The notes under the pieces: generated by a model
Told to the model about the DNA's origin: nothing
The model's database searches: none
What the model saw: only the letters and a program-made list of their open reading frames with translations
In this document: piece after piece, positions 24,269 to 32,426 of the stretch
Layout of the letters: each line of letters begins with the position of its first letter
How positions within the stretch are numbered: the first letter of the stretch is position 1
Position numbers and translations under genes: made by a program
From: Gnetum montanum
Lineage: Eukaryota; Streptophyta; Gnetopsida; Gnetales; Gnetaceae
Length of the DNA: 64,000 bases
Assembly (NCBI GenBank): GCA_015680685.1
Contig: MNCI01005009.1
Span: 116,229-180,228, forward strand
Reading direction: 5' to 3'

Positions 24269-26824
24269 CTACGAAATTAAGTTGACTCCGGAACCTGAGT
24301 CAAGAAGAGCCCGATGTGGCGCATTCCCAGCGATCTGCAAATGAATAAAGGGACTCCCAGGGTCAGTTAGTTTCCTGGGAAGGTGGCCTACCTTGATCCA
24401 GTCAGTTACGGTATGTGTTAGCATAACCGTATGCGTTACATTCCCTTGGACTGAAGGGTGCTCCGAAGTGTTAGTAGTTAGAGGCCTATACATATACCCG
24501 TCCGCTTGTTGTTGCGAGAGCCTATCCGGGCTCCTAGTTCTGAAAAAGGGTCTCCTTTTTGTACAGTTATCGCCAGAACTAGTGTCCGGTTGGATATTTA
24601 CACTCTGAATATTTACAGATCTCGCGGCGTGACGTTGCTGCGGTTGGGTAGGTAATTCCCCTTGCATTGTTGGAGCAGGAGGTGTTATGGGAACTACTTG
24701 AGGAAAAGGTGCGGGTGGAGTTAGAGGATGGACAGAATGTGGAATGTCTCCCGGAGGAGAAGGAGTCCTTCTGAAGTACTCCCGAGCGTAGTAGTGACGG
24801 CGTGGAGTGTGACTCATAGCGTCACCTGGAGAAACTGGCTGCTGCACATAATAACCATAAGGATCAGGCTGCCGGTAAGGGTATCGATGTGTTGGCTGTG
24901 GCATCCCCCATGACTGTGGGTATTGCCACTGCTGATGTTGCTCGATGGGCTGCGGAGGTGTTCCACTTGGATAATACGTCAAGGGTTGGTGGAACTGCCT
25001 CGGGTTACCTTGTGGATAAGGTAACCTTCTGGGTGTTTGCCGTTGATTAAGTCTTGGATTTAATGCATACACCCCAGACTCCTGCAGATGTGAGATAATT
25101 GGACAACATCCCTTAGGATGGTCATAATAGCAGACCTCACATCCACCGTCATTGTCTGAATCAGAATTTTCAGCCTCATCGGAGTTAGAGATTTTTCCCT
25201 TACCCTTGTTATGTGCAGGGTTAAAGTTTCTCCGCTTGTCTTTGCTTTTATCACTACTTTGCTCATCCTTAGACTCTTCTACAATTTTCAGGACTGTTTC
25301 TATTCGTGAGTCTAAGGAATCCCACATTTGGTCTACCTTAGCCGATACCTCCGTTGTTAACTTTTGGATCGGCACAGTTTTCCTGTTCACCAACTCTTCG
25401 AGTGGTGACTCATCCTCCTCATCACAGAATTTCACTCCCTTCTTACGAAGGGAGGGATCACGGTTGTATTCCTCCGCACTTTCTCTTTTCCGTAGCTCAC
25501 CCTCTTCTTGCGCTACTTGTTCCAACAATACTTCAACTTCATGGGCTCTTAGTTGGGAGAGTCTCCCTTGGGCGTAAGTCCCAAGAGTTCTTCTCGTTTC
25601 ATTTCGTAGCCCATCCACGAGGTGGCGAAGTTGATCCCGCTTAGCGTACCCATGGCCCGGGCAACGATGTAGCAATGTGTAGTAACGGGCCATGGCAGCA
25701 TCCAAGGATTCATGAGCTCCTTGTTTCCAGCCTTGGATCTGCTTACGCAAGTTAGACACTCTGGAGTACGTTTGATATTTGTTGTTGAACAATTCAAGCA
25801 TCGTACTCCACCTCCTGATGGTTTCCGGTTCTAAGGACCGGTACCAGCTTTCTGCTTCTTTAGTGAGTGTCCTTGGGAACAACTTGAGTTTCTGCCACTC
25901 ATTGTCTATGTTCTGCAAGGCACAGGCATCGTGGAATGCCTGTAAATGATGTTGAGGATCAGCGTTGTATCCCCCTTCAAAACGTGGGATATTATTTATG
26001 TCCAAACGCTTGATCCTACTGTCTTTTAAATGCCTTGTGGGAATCCTAACTGCCTCTCTAATATCAAGCATACTTCGGGTTGCGAATAGGGGTTCGTCAT
26101 GATCATCTCTTTCATGACGTCTGTGATGTCTACGTGGTGGTTCCCTATTCTCCCTACGTCCTTGCCCTTGTCCTAACTCCTCTCGACCTTCCTGTCGAGG
26201 CATTTCATCTCTTTTACCTTTACTCTCCGCGTTATGCTCATGGTGGCTGCGCCCAGATGTGGAAGGAGAGGGTGAATGATGAGATGAAGGAGAAGAAGAA
26301 GGGGATCCATCACCATGGTGATGTTTCTTGCCTTCTCTTCGGCTGCTTCGGCCCCGATCGTTGTGACGATCAACGAGTCCGTCATTAGTGTGAGTAGTTG
26401 TTCCTGCCGTGAACAGCTGGTGCTCACGGGGATCAGAGCCTGGAATATGTATCGTTGATCTAAGGCCCTGATGCCTAACCTCTTCACTAGAGTGAGGAGG
26501 AGGAACATCATTTTCTAAGAAACCCATCGTGAGGGGTTCCTCTTCTCCTATTTCACTAATGACGTGGGGAACCTTGCCCTTCAATAGTGAATGTTGGCTC
26601 TCCTGCCTTTCGTCCTGAATACGTTGGGCATTTGTGGGACAATAATCCCTTGTGTCATGGTCATCCAACACGTATTCAACAAGCAGCTCTTGCATGCCAA
26701 TCCGTACCAAGGCACGGAAAAGCATGTTGGGGGCAGAGTGATCTGGGGGTAACACGATGTTACCTTGCATGTCTCTCCACTGCAGTTGCTCATCTTGATG
26801 GAAAACAAAGGTAAAATCTAGCAC
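24269..26824 (-). CDS. gag: Gag polyprotein, 851 codons, with start of protease
   Basis: Longest open frame in the window. Residues 1-140 are the conserved N-terminal part also seen in copies A, C and E. Residues 150-245 are His/Arg/Ser-rich and charged. Residues 265-460 form a retrotransposon gag core (RFEGGYNADP, WYRSLEPETIRRW, LRKQIQGWKQGA, RLSQLRAHEV). A Cys-His cluster CEVCYYDHPKGCC at 562-574 has spacing C-x2-C-x3-H-x3-C, shorter than the usual CCHC knuckle. A Pro/Gln/Tyr-rich stretch follows at 590-735. It ends in the aspartic protease start with Asp-Ser-Gly at 842-844. The true family start lies 42 codons upstream. It would form the virus-like particle in the cytoplasm. Confidence 0.9.
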   Translation of the reverse strand: MLDFTFVFHQDEQLQWRDMQGNIVLPPDHSAPNMLFRALVRIGMQELLVEYVLDDHDTRDYCPTNAQRIQDERQESQHSLLKGKVPHVISEIGEEEPLTMGFLENDVPPPHSSEEVRHQGLRSTIHIPGSDPREHQLFTAGTTTHTNDGLVDRHNDRGRSSRREGKKHHHGDGSPSSSPSSHHSPSPSTSGRSHHEHNAESKGKRDEMPRQEGREELGQGQGRRENREPPRRHHRRHERDDHDEPLFATRSMLDIREAVRIPTRHLKDSRIKRLDINNIPRFEGGYNADPQHHLQAFHDACALQNIDNEWQKLKLFPRTLTKEAESWYRSLEPETIRRWSTMLELFNNKYQTYSRVSNLRKQIQGWKQGAHESLDAAMARYYTLLHRCPGHGYAKRDQLRHLVDGLRNETRRTLGTYAQGRLSQLRAHEVEVLLEQVAQEEGELRKRESAEEYNRDPSLRKKGVKFCDEEDESPLEELVNRKTVPIQKLTTEVSAKVDQMWDSLDSRIETVLKIVEESKDEQSSDKSKDKRRNFNPAHNKGKGKISNSDEAENSDSDNDGGCEVCYYDHPKGCCPIISHLQESGVYALNPRLNQRQTPRRLPYPQGNPRQFHQPLTYYPSGTPPQPIEQHQQWQYPQSWGMPQPTHRYPYRQPDPYGYYVQQPVSPGDAMSHTPRRHYYAREYFRRTPSPPGDIPHSVHPLTPPAPFPQVVPITPPAPTMQGELPTQPQQRHAARSVNIQSVNIQPDTSSGDNCTKRRPFFRTRSPDRLSQQQADGYMYRPLTTNTSEHPSVQGNVTHTVMLTHTVTDWIKVGHLPRKLTDPGSPFIHLQIAGNAPHRALLDSGSGVNLIS

Positions 26825-27076
26825 ATACTCATCAGGATGAGTATATGTAACTTTGGATTGTTGAGGACATGGTTGATTTCAGTTATGTGTATCATCTTGA
26901 CTTTCTCCTGTATTGTCCTTAGGTGAGTTGATTGCATGAGAAGAAGCCATTTCTAATGGTGTGCTAACTTTCACCATTATTTATGTTCTGAATTAACTGA
27001 TTAACCCTAAGGTTCATTTTAGGCTCACAACGATGTGAGTGATATCCCTTATGTTCAATTAGCATGAAAAACACTT

Positions 27077-27096
27077 AGTCCCTGGCAATGGCGCCA
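27077..27096 (-). other. Primer binding site of copy B, tRNA-Asp type
   Basis: The minus strand reads TGGCGCCATTGCCAGGGACT, one base inside the LTR. It is complementary, with few mismatches, to the 3' end of plant tRNA-Asp (site TGGCGCCGTTGCCGGGGA in Athila/Tat-type elements). Copy C has the variant with CCGTTGCTGGGG. Confidence 0.85.
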
Positions 27097-27519
27097 ATGA
27101 TGAGTGGCGAGGTACCCCTACACTCAACCATACGAATACGAGCGTTTACGCGCGATCCGATCGAACTCTGCAGACTAAATGCCTTAACACCACAAGAAAC
27201 ACTTGGGGTTAATCATTCGTTGTCTTCCTAGGCTTGCTTTTAAGTGTCACGGTGTATGGTTAAGCAAGTCTGAGGTATGTGATTTTTTTGGTATTTTCAG
27301 GTTTTTTGCCTACGCTATGGGAGGAAAGGGTTGAGAAACTAACTAACTCTAACTAATGTCCTAAGTCTAAATTAACTAGCGTCAGCATCCGTTCCCACTT
27401 ACCAGACACACCCTGAACTATGCAACTGTGGATTACCAAACGCTAATCGTTACTGGGATCACCACACGTAATGCAAGTGCTCGAAGTGGTCATACTGAGG
27501 CACCTATTTAGCTTAAGTG

Positions 27520-27810
27520 TGATAAGCAGCTGATTCCTTAGCTAGCCATACACACCCATGGGTGCTCATAACTAATTCGTACTTATCACATGTTCTAGCC
27601 TAGCGATGAGCAGCCGATTCCTTGACTAGCCATACACACTGAACTACCACTGGGACTACCAAGTGCAGAATCCTAGAATACGCTACTAGGTTACCAAGCA
27701 GTCAATGCTCGTAGTCAAGTCGTACTCATGTGTTGCGAGAAGCAGCTTATTCCTTGATTAGCCGTACACGTCCGTAGATGCTCGTAATCAAGTCGTACTT
27801 GTACGCACTA
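27520..27810 (-). repeat. Three degenerate tandem units inside 5' LTR of copy B
   Basis: Units starting near 27526, 27610 and 27742 share GCAGCTGATTCCTTAGCTAG, a CCATACAC block, and GCTCGTAATCAAGTCGTACT-type sequence. They are absent from the LTRs of copies A, C, D and E, and account for the greater LTR length. Confidence 0.75.
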
Positions 27811-27873
27811 GGAAAGTAGTAAATAAACAACAATAAAACCACGTGCTACAAGGTTTATCCAATCAAGTTCGTC

Positions 27874-27879
27874 TTTATT
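27874..27879 (-). promoter_or_regulatory. Polyadenylation signal in LTR of copy B
   Basis: AATAAA on the minus strand, about 170 bp downstream of the TATA element. The same position in the LTRs of copies A, C, D and E keeps CTTTATT. Confidence 0.5.
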
Positions 27880-28046
27880 GCCGTACACAACTTGGGTTCA
27901 GGTTACAAGCTGCTCGAATAAAGAGCCGTTCACTCTAGGACTCCTACTGCGGGCACATGGGGAAAAATTCTAACTCTGGAGTGATCAATCTGCCAGATCT
28001 TCGCTACTTCTAGCCAAGATAGGGAAATAAGGGGAGTGCCACCTCT

Positions 28047-28055
28047 TATTTATAG
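28047..28055 (-). promoter_or_regulatory. TATA element of copy B LTR
   Basis: The minus strand reads CTATAAATAAGAGG. It is conserved in the LTRs of C (29690-29698), E (52001-52009 and 56979-56987) and the other LTR of B (21536-21544), always just 3' of the GATATC palindromes. Confidence 0.75.
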
Positions 28056-28069
28056 ATATGGCAGTGGAC

Positions 28070-28163
28070 CGTGATATCGCGTACACGATATTGCAGGGAA
28101 AGATGCGATATCGCATGGGATGCGATATCGCGGTGGCCGCGATATCACGTACACGATATCGCG
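28070..28163. promoter_or_regulatory. GATATC palindrome array in U3 of copy B
   Basis: Six GATATC/GATATT motifs in under 100 bp, mostly in CGATATCG context, including the perfect palindrome ATGCGATATCGCAT. It lies within the first 120 bp of the LTR, directly upstream of the TATA element, where an enhancer would sit. Related arrays with different copy number occur in copies C and E. Confidence 0.65.
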
Positions 28164-28188
28164 GCACAGTGCATGTCGCGTCTCATCA

Positions 28189-28193
28189 CTTAC
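28189..28193. repeat. Target site duplication of copy B, right (CTTAC)
   Basis: Pairs with 20880-20884. Confidence 0.92.
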
Positions 28194-28833
28194 CTTCTCT
28201 TCGATGGCTATGACCCCGATCATGATGATGATCAGACTGCACATCCTTATCATTTGTTTATGTTCCCTCATTGAACACTTGGTGTTCATGGGCATCAGAA
28301 CCAGGGTTGTGTATCAAGGAGCAAAGGTTCTGATACACCACCTCCTCAATCTCGTTAGGATGAGGAACATCATTTTGCAGAGAACCTATTGAGATAGGTT
28401 CACCACCCTTAACTTCTCTTATGACAAGTGAAGCATTGCGAGGTCCTTTGCCCTTCAACAATATGTGATAACTCTCCTGCCGCGAGTCCCTTAGACATTG
28501 TGCTGCAATGGGATGATAATCCCGTATGTCATAATCTTCTACAACGTATTTAGCATATAATTCCGTCATGCCTATCTGTGCAAGAGCATGAAGGAGCATG
28601 TTAGGGACTGCCCGATCTGGGGATAACACTATGTTACCTTGCAGGTCTCTCCAGCGTAGTTGTTCATCTTGATGGAGGATAAAAGTAAAATCAGGTATAT
28701 ACTCATTCTGATGAGTATATACTACCTGATACTATTGAGGAACTGGCAGTTCTTTGTTACGTGTGTTAGATAACCAACTATCTCTTGTGTGATCCCTAGG
28801 TGGTCAAGTGCTTTTATGAGAAGAAGAAGACAT
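28194..28833 (-). pseudogene. Gag N-terminal part of copy C
   Basis: Starts at ATG 28833 (MSSSSHKST) and runs into the insertion site of copy B. An open stretch 28258-28629 matches the first 140 residues of copy B gag (GNIVLSPD, MLLHAL, then the EGT end region). An early in-frame stop follows the start block. The continuation is at 20884. Confidence 0.87.
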
Positions 28834-28957
28834 TGTTATTTTGTTGGTGTGCTATTGACCATTGTTTAAATTTTCTTTTGATTAACCCTAAGGGTTCATT
28901 TAAGCTTCCCAACGATGTGGATGATTTCCTATGTCCTACTTAGCACACAAACAATTT

Positions 28958-28977
28958 AGTCCCCAGCAACGGTGCCA
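28958..28977 (-). other. Primer binding site of copy C, tRNA-Asp type
   Basis: The minus strand reads TGGCACCGTTGCTGGGGACT, one base from the LTR start at 28979. Confidence 0.82.
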
Positions 28978-28978
28978 A

Positions 28979-29797
28979 TGATGAGTGGCGAGGTACCCCT
29001 ACACTCAACCATAGAAATACAAGCGTTACATGCACAATCCAGTTGAACTTCGTAGACTAAGTTCTTATACGCCTTATGGAACACTTAAGGTCAATCGTTC
29101 GTTGTCTTCCTAGACTTACTTGTATTTGTCACGGTTGTATGGTTAAGTAAGTCTGAGGTATGTGATTTTTATATCTTTTATGTTTTATCACCTATGCTAA
29201 TGAGGGAAAGGGTGAAGAGAATAAGTAACTAACTTTAACTAACTAAGTTTTAATGCCTAGCATCAGTATCCATTCCCACTTGTCGTTCACACTCTGAACT
29301 AATGCAACCTTCTGGGATTACCAAACGCTATTTGTTACTGGGATTACCAAGTGTAACGCATGTGTTCGAAGTGGTCGTACTGAATGCACTTAACTCGGAT
29401 TGTTGATGGTTGAGAGAGAATTAATTAACTAATAAAGAATTTAAAAAATTAACAATAATTAAAGTCCTAATTAGCTTAGTCCATGCACTACAAGGTTTAT
29501 CCAAAAATTTCATCTTTATTTTTGTACACAAACTTGTGCTCAAGTATAATAATTACTTGAATAAAGATCTATTCACTTTGGGACTCTTACTACGGGCACA
29601 TGGAAATTACTCTAACTCTTGAATGAAAAAACTACAAGAGTTTGGCTAAGGTCTAGATCTAGATGGAGAAATAAGGGAGAGTTGCCTCTTATTTATAGAT
29701 TTGGCGGCACACTGTGATATCGTGTACGCAATATCCTAGGAGAAGATGCGATATCGCGTACACAATATCGCGGCCCATGCGATATCACGTCCCATCA
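28979..29797 (-). mobile_element. 5' LTR of copy C
   Basis: 819 bp, TGATGAGTGGCG... to ...GTCCCATCA (family end CTCATCA with one change). It keeps the TATA element (29690-29698) and a GATATC/AATATC array (about 29718-29785) like copy B, but lacks the extra tandem units of B. Confidence 0.92.
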
Positions 29798-29802
29798 ATA
29801 AT
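29798..29802. repeat. Target site duplication of copy C, right (ATAAT)
   Basis: Pairs with 16287-16291. Confidence 0.88.
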
Positions 29803-30101
29803 GATCTAGCAGTGTGGTGGTTGTATAAATGCACTACCTACAGTAAAATAGTAATGTGTTTCTCCTATAAAAGGAGACCCTCATTAGTCTTGAGAGGCAT
29901 CGAAATAGAAATCATGAGTGCTGCTCATAGCACCTTCCTAAGCATTCCTTCCAAGCATCCCTTAAGAGCCTTTGAGTCTTTGATTGTATTTCTAAGTTTT
30001 CCTTAGTGTGAATAAATGATCTTTGGCTCTATATTGTGCTGCATTTCGAGCATTAATATTGCATTTTGGATTTGGCTTTTTGGGATTCTGGGCAAGAGTC
30101 A
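29803..30101 (+). promoter_or_regulatory. Caulimovirid 3' remnant with promoter and polyadenylation signal
   Basis: The segment between copy C and the Copia junction continues the viral insert. It has a CTATAAAAGG TATA box at 29864-29873 and AATAAA at 30011-30016, about 140 bp later. This is the arrangement of the pregenomic RNA promoter and terminal-redundancy signal in Caulimoviridae. It has no coding content. It ends at the CCAT shared with the left junction. Assignment rests on position and this signal pair. Confidence 0.6.
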
Positions 30102-31261
30102 CCATTATCAATAAGTAGACAATTCAACTTTAAACTTGTTTATGTCTCTACTTTAGCAAAAAATGCCTTAAAAATATTTAAAATAAAATCCTTAAACTTT
30201 ATTAAAAATACCTATACTTTCCATGTATGATCATCAATGAAAGTAACAAAATACAATGAAGCACTTAAAGATGTTGAATTTATTCAACAACAAACATTAG
30301 AATAAACAAGCTCCAATTTATTAGCTCATTTACATTCCATATTTCTAGGAAAATTCAGGCTTTTTGATTTACTAACAATACAATCTTTGCAAAGAACTAT
30401 TGAGTTAACTACAAATTTGGAAATGCGAGAATGAGATTGAAGTACCTTCAAATTAGAATAACTGATATGGCCCAACCATTTATGCCATATCTCAATATCC
30501 TCCCCTATGGCAACTATAGCTACGAAATCATCATGCAAACATATATTAGCTCCTAGAGTATACATTGTCTATTTTTTTACCTTTCAAAATTGTTAACATG
30601 CTCTTGGTAATTTTCTACTAATCATTTCTACATGAAAAATTTAAATCTAAATCATCAAGTTGAAAAATAGAAATCATCTTTTTAGAAGCTTTAGAAACAT
30701 GCATAACATCATTAAGAGTGATTTTAGATAAACCAGACTACTATAAAACAACACTTTCTATACCAAAAATTTTTAAAGGAATACCATTAGCAACATAAAT
30801 AACACTTGATAAAAGTGGTTAATATGAAGTAAAAATAGACCAATCATGGCAAATATGAAATGAGGTTTTTGTGTCTACAATCCAAACTTTTGTTTTGTTT
30901 AAATAAAATACTCTAAATGATTCAAATACAAAAAATAAAAAGCAAAATCATCCTTTAAATGATTTATTTTTGGACTTTTATCCCTTTCTGATTTTTCTAA
31001 CTTTGTCTTTTCCTTATATGGAAATCATGTTTTCAAAGCTTTGTAAACAAAACAGTCCCTCTCCATGTGACCAAATTTGTACAAAACTAGCATTCAATCT
31101 TGCTTTTATAAGTTTTTCTACTTTTACTCATTTCCCTAGTTTGAGTAGGTTCCCTACTTTAATCACATTTATTAGGATCTACCTTTATTTGAAACTGTAA
31201 AAGCATTACTTGATGATTGATTCTATTCTTCAAGCAAATTGTTTTGGCATTCTAAATAGTA
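30102..31261 (-). pseudogene. Copia H1 gag end, protease and integrase N-terminal half
   Basis: Minus strand from about 31261: a decayed zinc knuckle near 31060-31100 (GHMERDC kept, the leading Cys lost), a protease start near 30870 with DTKTS in place of the usual DSGAS-type triplet, then the GAG-pre-integrase segment (IWHKWLGHISYSNLKVL, 30326-30565). An integrase core follows with FIDDH and a second catalytic Asp in IDNG next to 30105. It stops at the viral junction and resumes at 11070 in frame (GGC TAG ATT TGT across the join). Stops and shifts are frequent. Confidence 0.85.
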
Positions 31262-31266
31262 TAAAT

Positions 31267-32406
31267 TGTTAACCTTTTGGTATGTCAAAACCTTAAGGGA
31301 AATGGAGAATAAGGATGTTTGTATGGTTGTTGTGTTTATAGGAAAAGAACATGGAGACCACAAGGAGAGCCCAAGAAATGAAATCTACAAAGAGATGTCA
31401 AAGTGAAGACTATAAGGACTTAAGTGGAAGGACAAAGATGAATACTACAACAAAATAAAGAAGTTCCCAAGATCAAAGATAAGCCAAATCAACAAAAGGA
31501 AGCCTCAGGAAGCAAATTCCAAAAGTTGAGAAGATGTCTACAAGAAGCAAAAGATATCTTGGCCAAAGTATAGAAGAACCAGAGAAGACGTCTTGGAAAA
31601 ATAGTAGAGGTCTACCATCAAGAGAAGATATATACATGTAGACATATCCTAGAAAATGTCTCCCTTGGGTATGAGATGTCTACCCTGAATTTAGGTCTGA
31701 ATAATGAGACATCCCAATCTTAAAAAAGACATCTCCCCTAACTGTTTGACAGTCGTTGCATGAATTTCAAGGTAATTTTGGAAACATCAAAACTATAAGA
31801 AGACTTCATTCTCTTGGGGAATGTGAAAGTTTTGTGTGCAAGCATCAACATTAAGCAATCATTATGCATATTATTTTATTATTTTTGTGTACTTCATTAT
31901 ACTATCTATTGTACTATTGTCAGTGATCAATTGATATGTACCTCAAAGTACAAGGACCAACAAATTAGTTTCATCCTTTTCTTATAATTTCTGCTTCTCT
32001 TTTATTGCCCCATTAGGATTAATGTGCTTCTTATGAGATGGCATCATTCTTGAGCTTGTTGTGATCCTACAAGATTAAGTGTTGGTGTAGTGCCACAACA
32101 CTCAGAAGCAGAGCTTAAGTTGTAAAGGTTGTGGGATCTTGAAAACCACATTCTAAGCTTGTTGCAACCTTGTGAGCTTGAGTGGATTTGTAGTGATAAA
32201 TCACTTCGAAGCAAAGCTTAGAGCTGTATAGGGTGTGGTACCCTTCAAACCACATTTTAAGAGGAACAAAATTTGGAGGTGTGCAAGCAATCTACCCTCC
32301 GAGTGTAGAGTACCCAAGTTGGGAAACCACATAAAACTGTGTGCTTTGTGCTACAATTTTTTAATTTGGGAAACTTATTTATCTCCCCTAACAATTCTCA
32401 AGTACA
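31267..32406 (+). mobile_element. Solo LTR S2
   Basis: 1140 bp, TGTTAACCTTTTGGTATG... to ...CAAGTACA, flanked by TAAAT duplications (31262-31266 and 32407-32411). Homologous to S1 (8968-10162) in opposite orientation. A likely TATA element CTATAAGAAGACTTCATTC lies near 31793 and is conserved in S1. The upstream 200 bp is dense in AGATGTCT-like motifs. There is no primer binding site after its right end, so it is not the 5' LTR of the Copia gag that follows. Confidence 0.82.
31532..31734. promoter_or_regulatory. AGATGTCT-like motif array in U3 of S2
   Basis: AGATGTCT at 31532 and 31674, AGATATCT at 31552, AGACGTCT at 31586, AGACATCT at 31727, plus several partial versions. It ends about 60 bp upstream of the TATA element. 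S1 carries the same kind of array (about 9650-9840). Confidence 0.5.
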
Positions 32407-32426
32407 TAAATTTCCAAGAGTAAACA

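Larger units (their letters stand above)
23606..26950 (-). pseudogene. Gag-protease-tail reading frame of copy B, full extent
   Basis: A single frame can be followed from an ATG at 26950 (MASSHA) to a stop at 23606. Breaks are TGA at 26879-26881, where copies C and E have Trp, TAG at 24269-24271, where copies C and E have Gln/Arg-type codons, and TAG just before 23984. After gag comes the protease (LLDSGSG, then LADHSI, then IIMGRSWLNT) and a roughly 110-residue tail with CDRCAQE and RRQL stretches, ending ...HGGDGHLC. The tail is present as one frame in copy E. No RT follows. The nonsense changes make copy B itself probably defective, unless stops are read through. Confidence 0.85.
20885..28188 (-). 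mobile_element. LTR element copy B (gag-only family), nested in gag of copy C
   Basis: 7.3-kb minus-strand element with both LTRs, perfect target duplication CTTAC, tRNA-Asp-type primer site, polypurine tract and a gag-protease frame with an 851-codon open part. The order on the minus strand is 5' LTR 27098-28188, PBS 27077-27096, gag-protease 26950-23606, 3' non-coding region 23605-21641, PPT, 3' LTR 21629-20885. There is no RT, RNase H or integrase, so it needs proteins from an autonomous relative. It is the least decayed copy in the window. The comparable LTR parts differ mainly by transitions, often at CG dinucleotides. Confidence 0.95.
27098..28188 (-). mobile_element. 5' LTR of copy B
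   Basis: 1091 bp, TGATGAG...CTCATCA. It is longer than the LTRs of copies A, C and E because of an extra region (about 27520-27810) with three degenerate tandem units. U3 is short: a GATATC palindrome array (28070-28163) sits at its 5' end, next to the TATA element at 28047-28055. A conserved AATAAAG on the minus strand (plus-strand TTTATT at 27874-27879) is a plausible polyadenylation signal. Confidence 0.93.
16292..29797 (-). mobile_element. LTR element copy C (split by copy B), inserted in the caulimovirid
   Basis: Minus-strand element of the gag-only family: 5' LTR 28979-29797, PBS 28958-28977, gag-protease frame 28833 down to 28194 and 20884 down to 18096, 3' non-coding region 16398-18095, 3' LTR remnant 16292-16397. 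Target duplication ATAAT on both sides. Copy B and its CTTAC duplication interrupt the gag. Without B the element is about 6.2 kb, shortened by a deletion of roughly 1 kb spanning most of the 3' LTR and the adjoining internal end. It contains no pol domain. Confidence 0.92.

Noticed and set aside
25152-26814. Several plus-strand and other-frame open stretches of 60-141 codons
   Set aside because: Shadows of the copy B gag on the opposite strand; composition follows the gag codons and nothing recognisable is encoded.
20885-28188. Copy B read as a complete autonomous gypsy element
   Set aside because: Only about 2 kb lies between the protease tail and the 3' LTR, and neither strand shows RT, RNase H or integrase motifs.
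31267-32406. 5' LTR of the plus-strand Copia gag at 32427
   Set aside because: No primer binding site follows, gag would start 20 bases after the LTR, both flanks carry the TAAAT duplication, and the homologous sequence at 8968-10162 is clearly a solo LTR.
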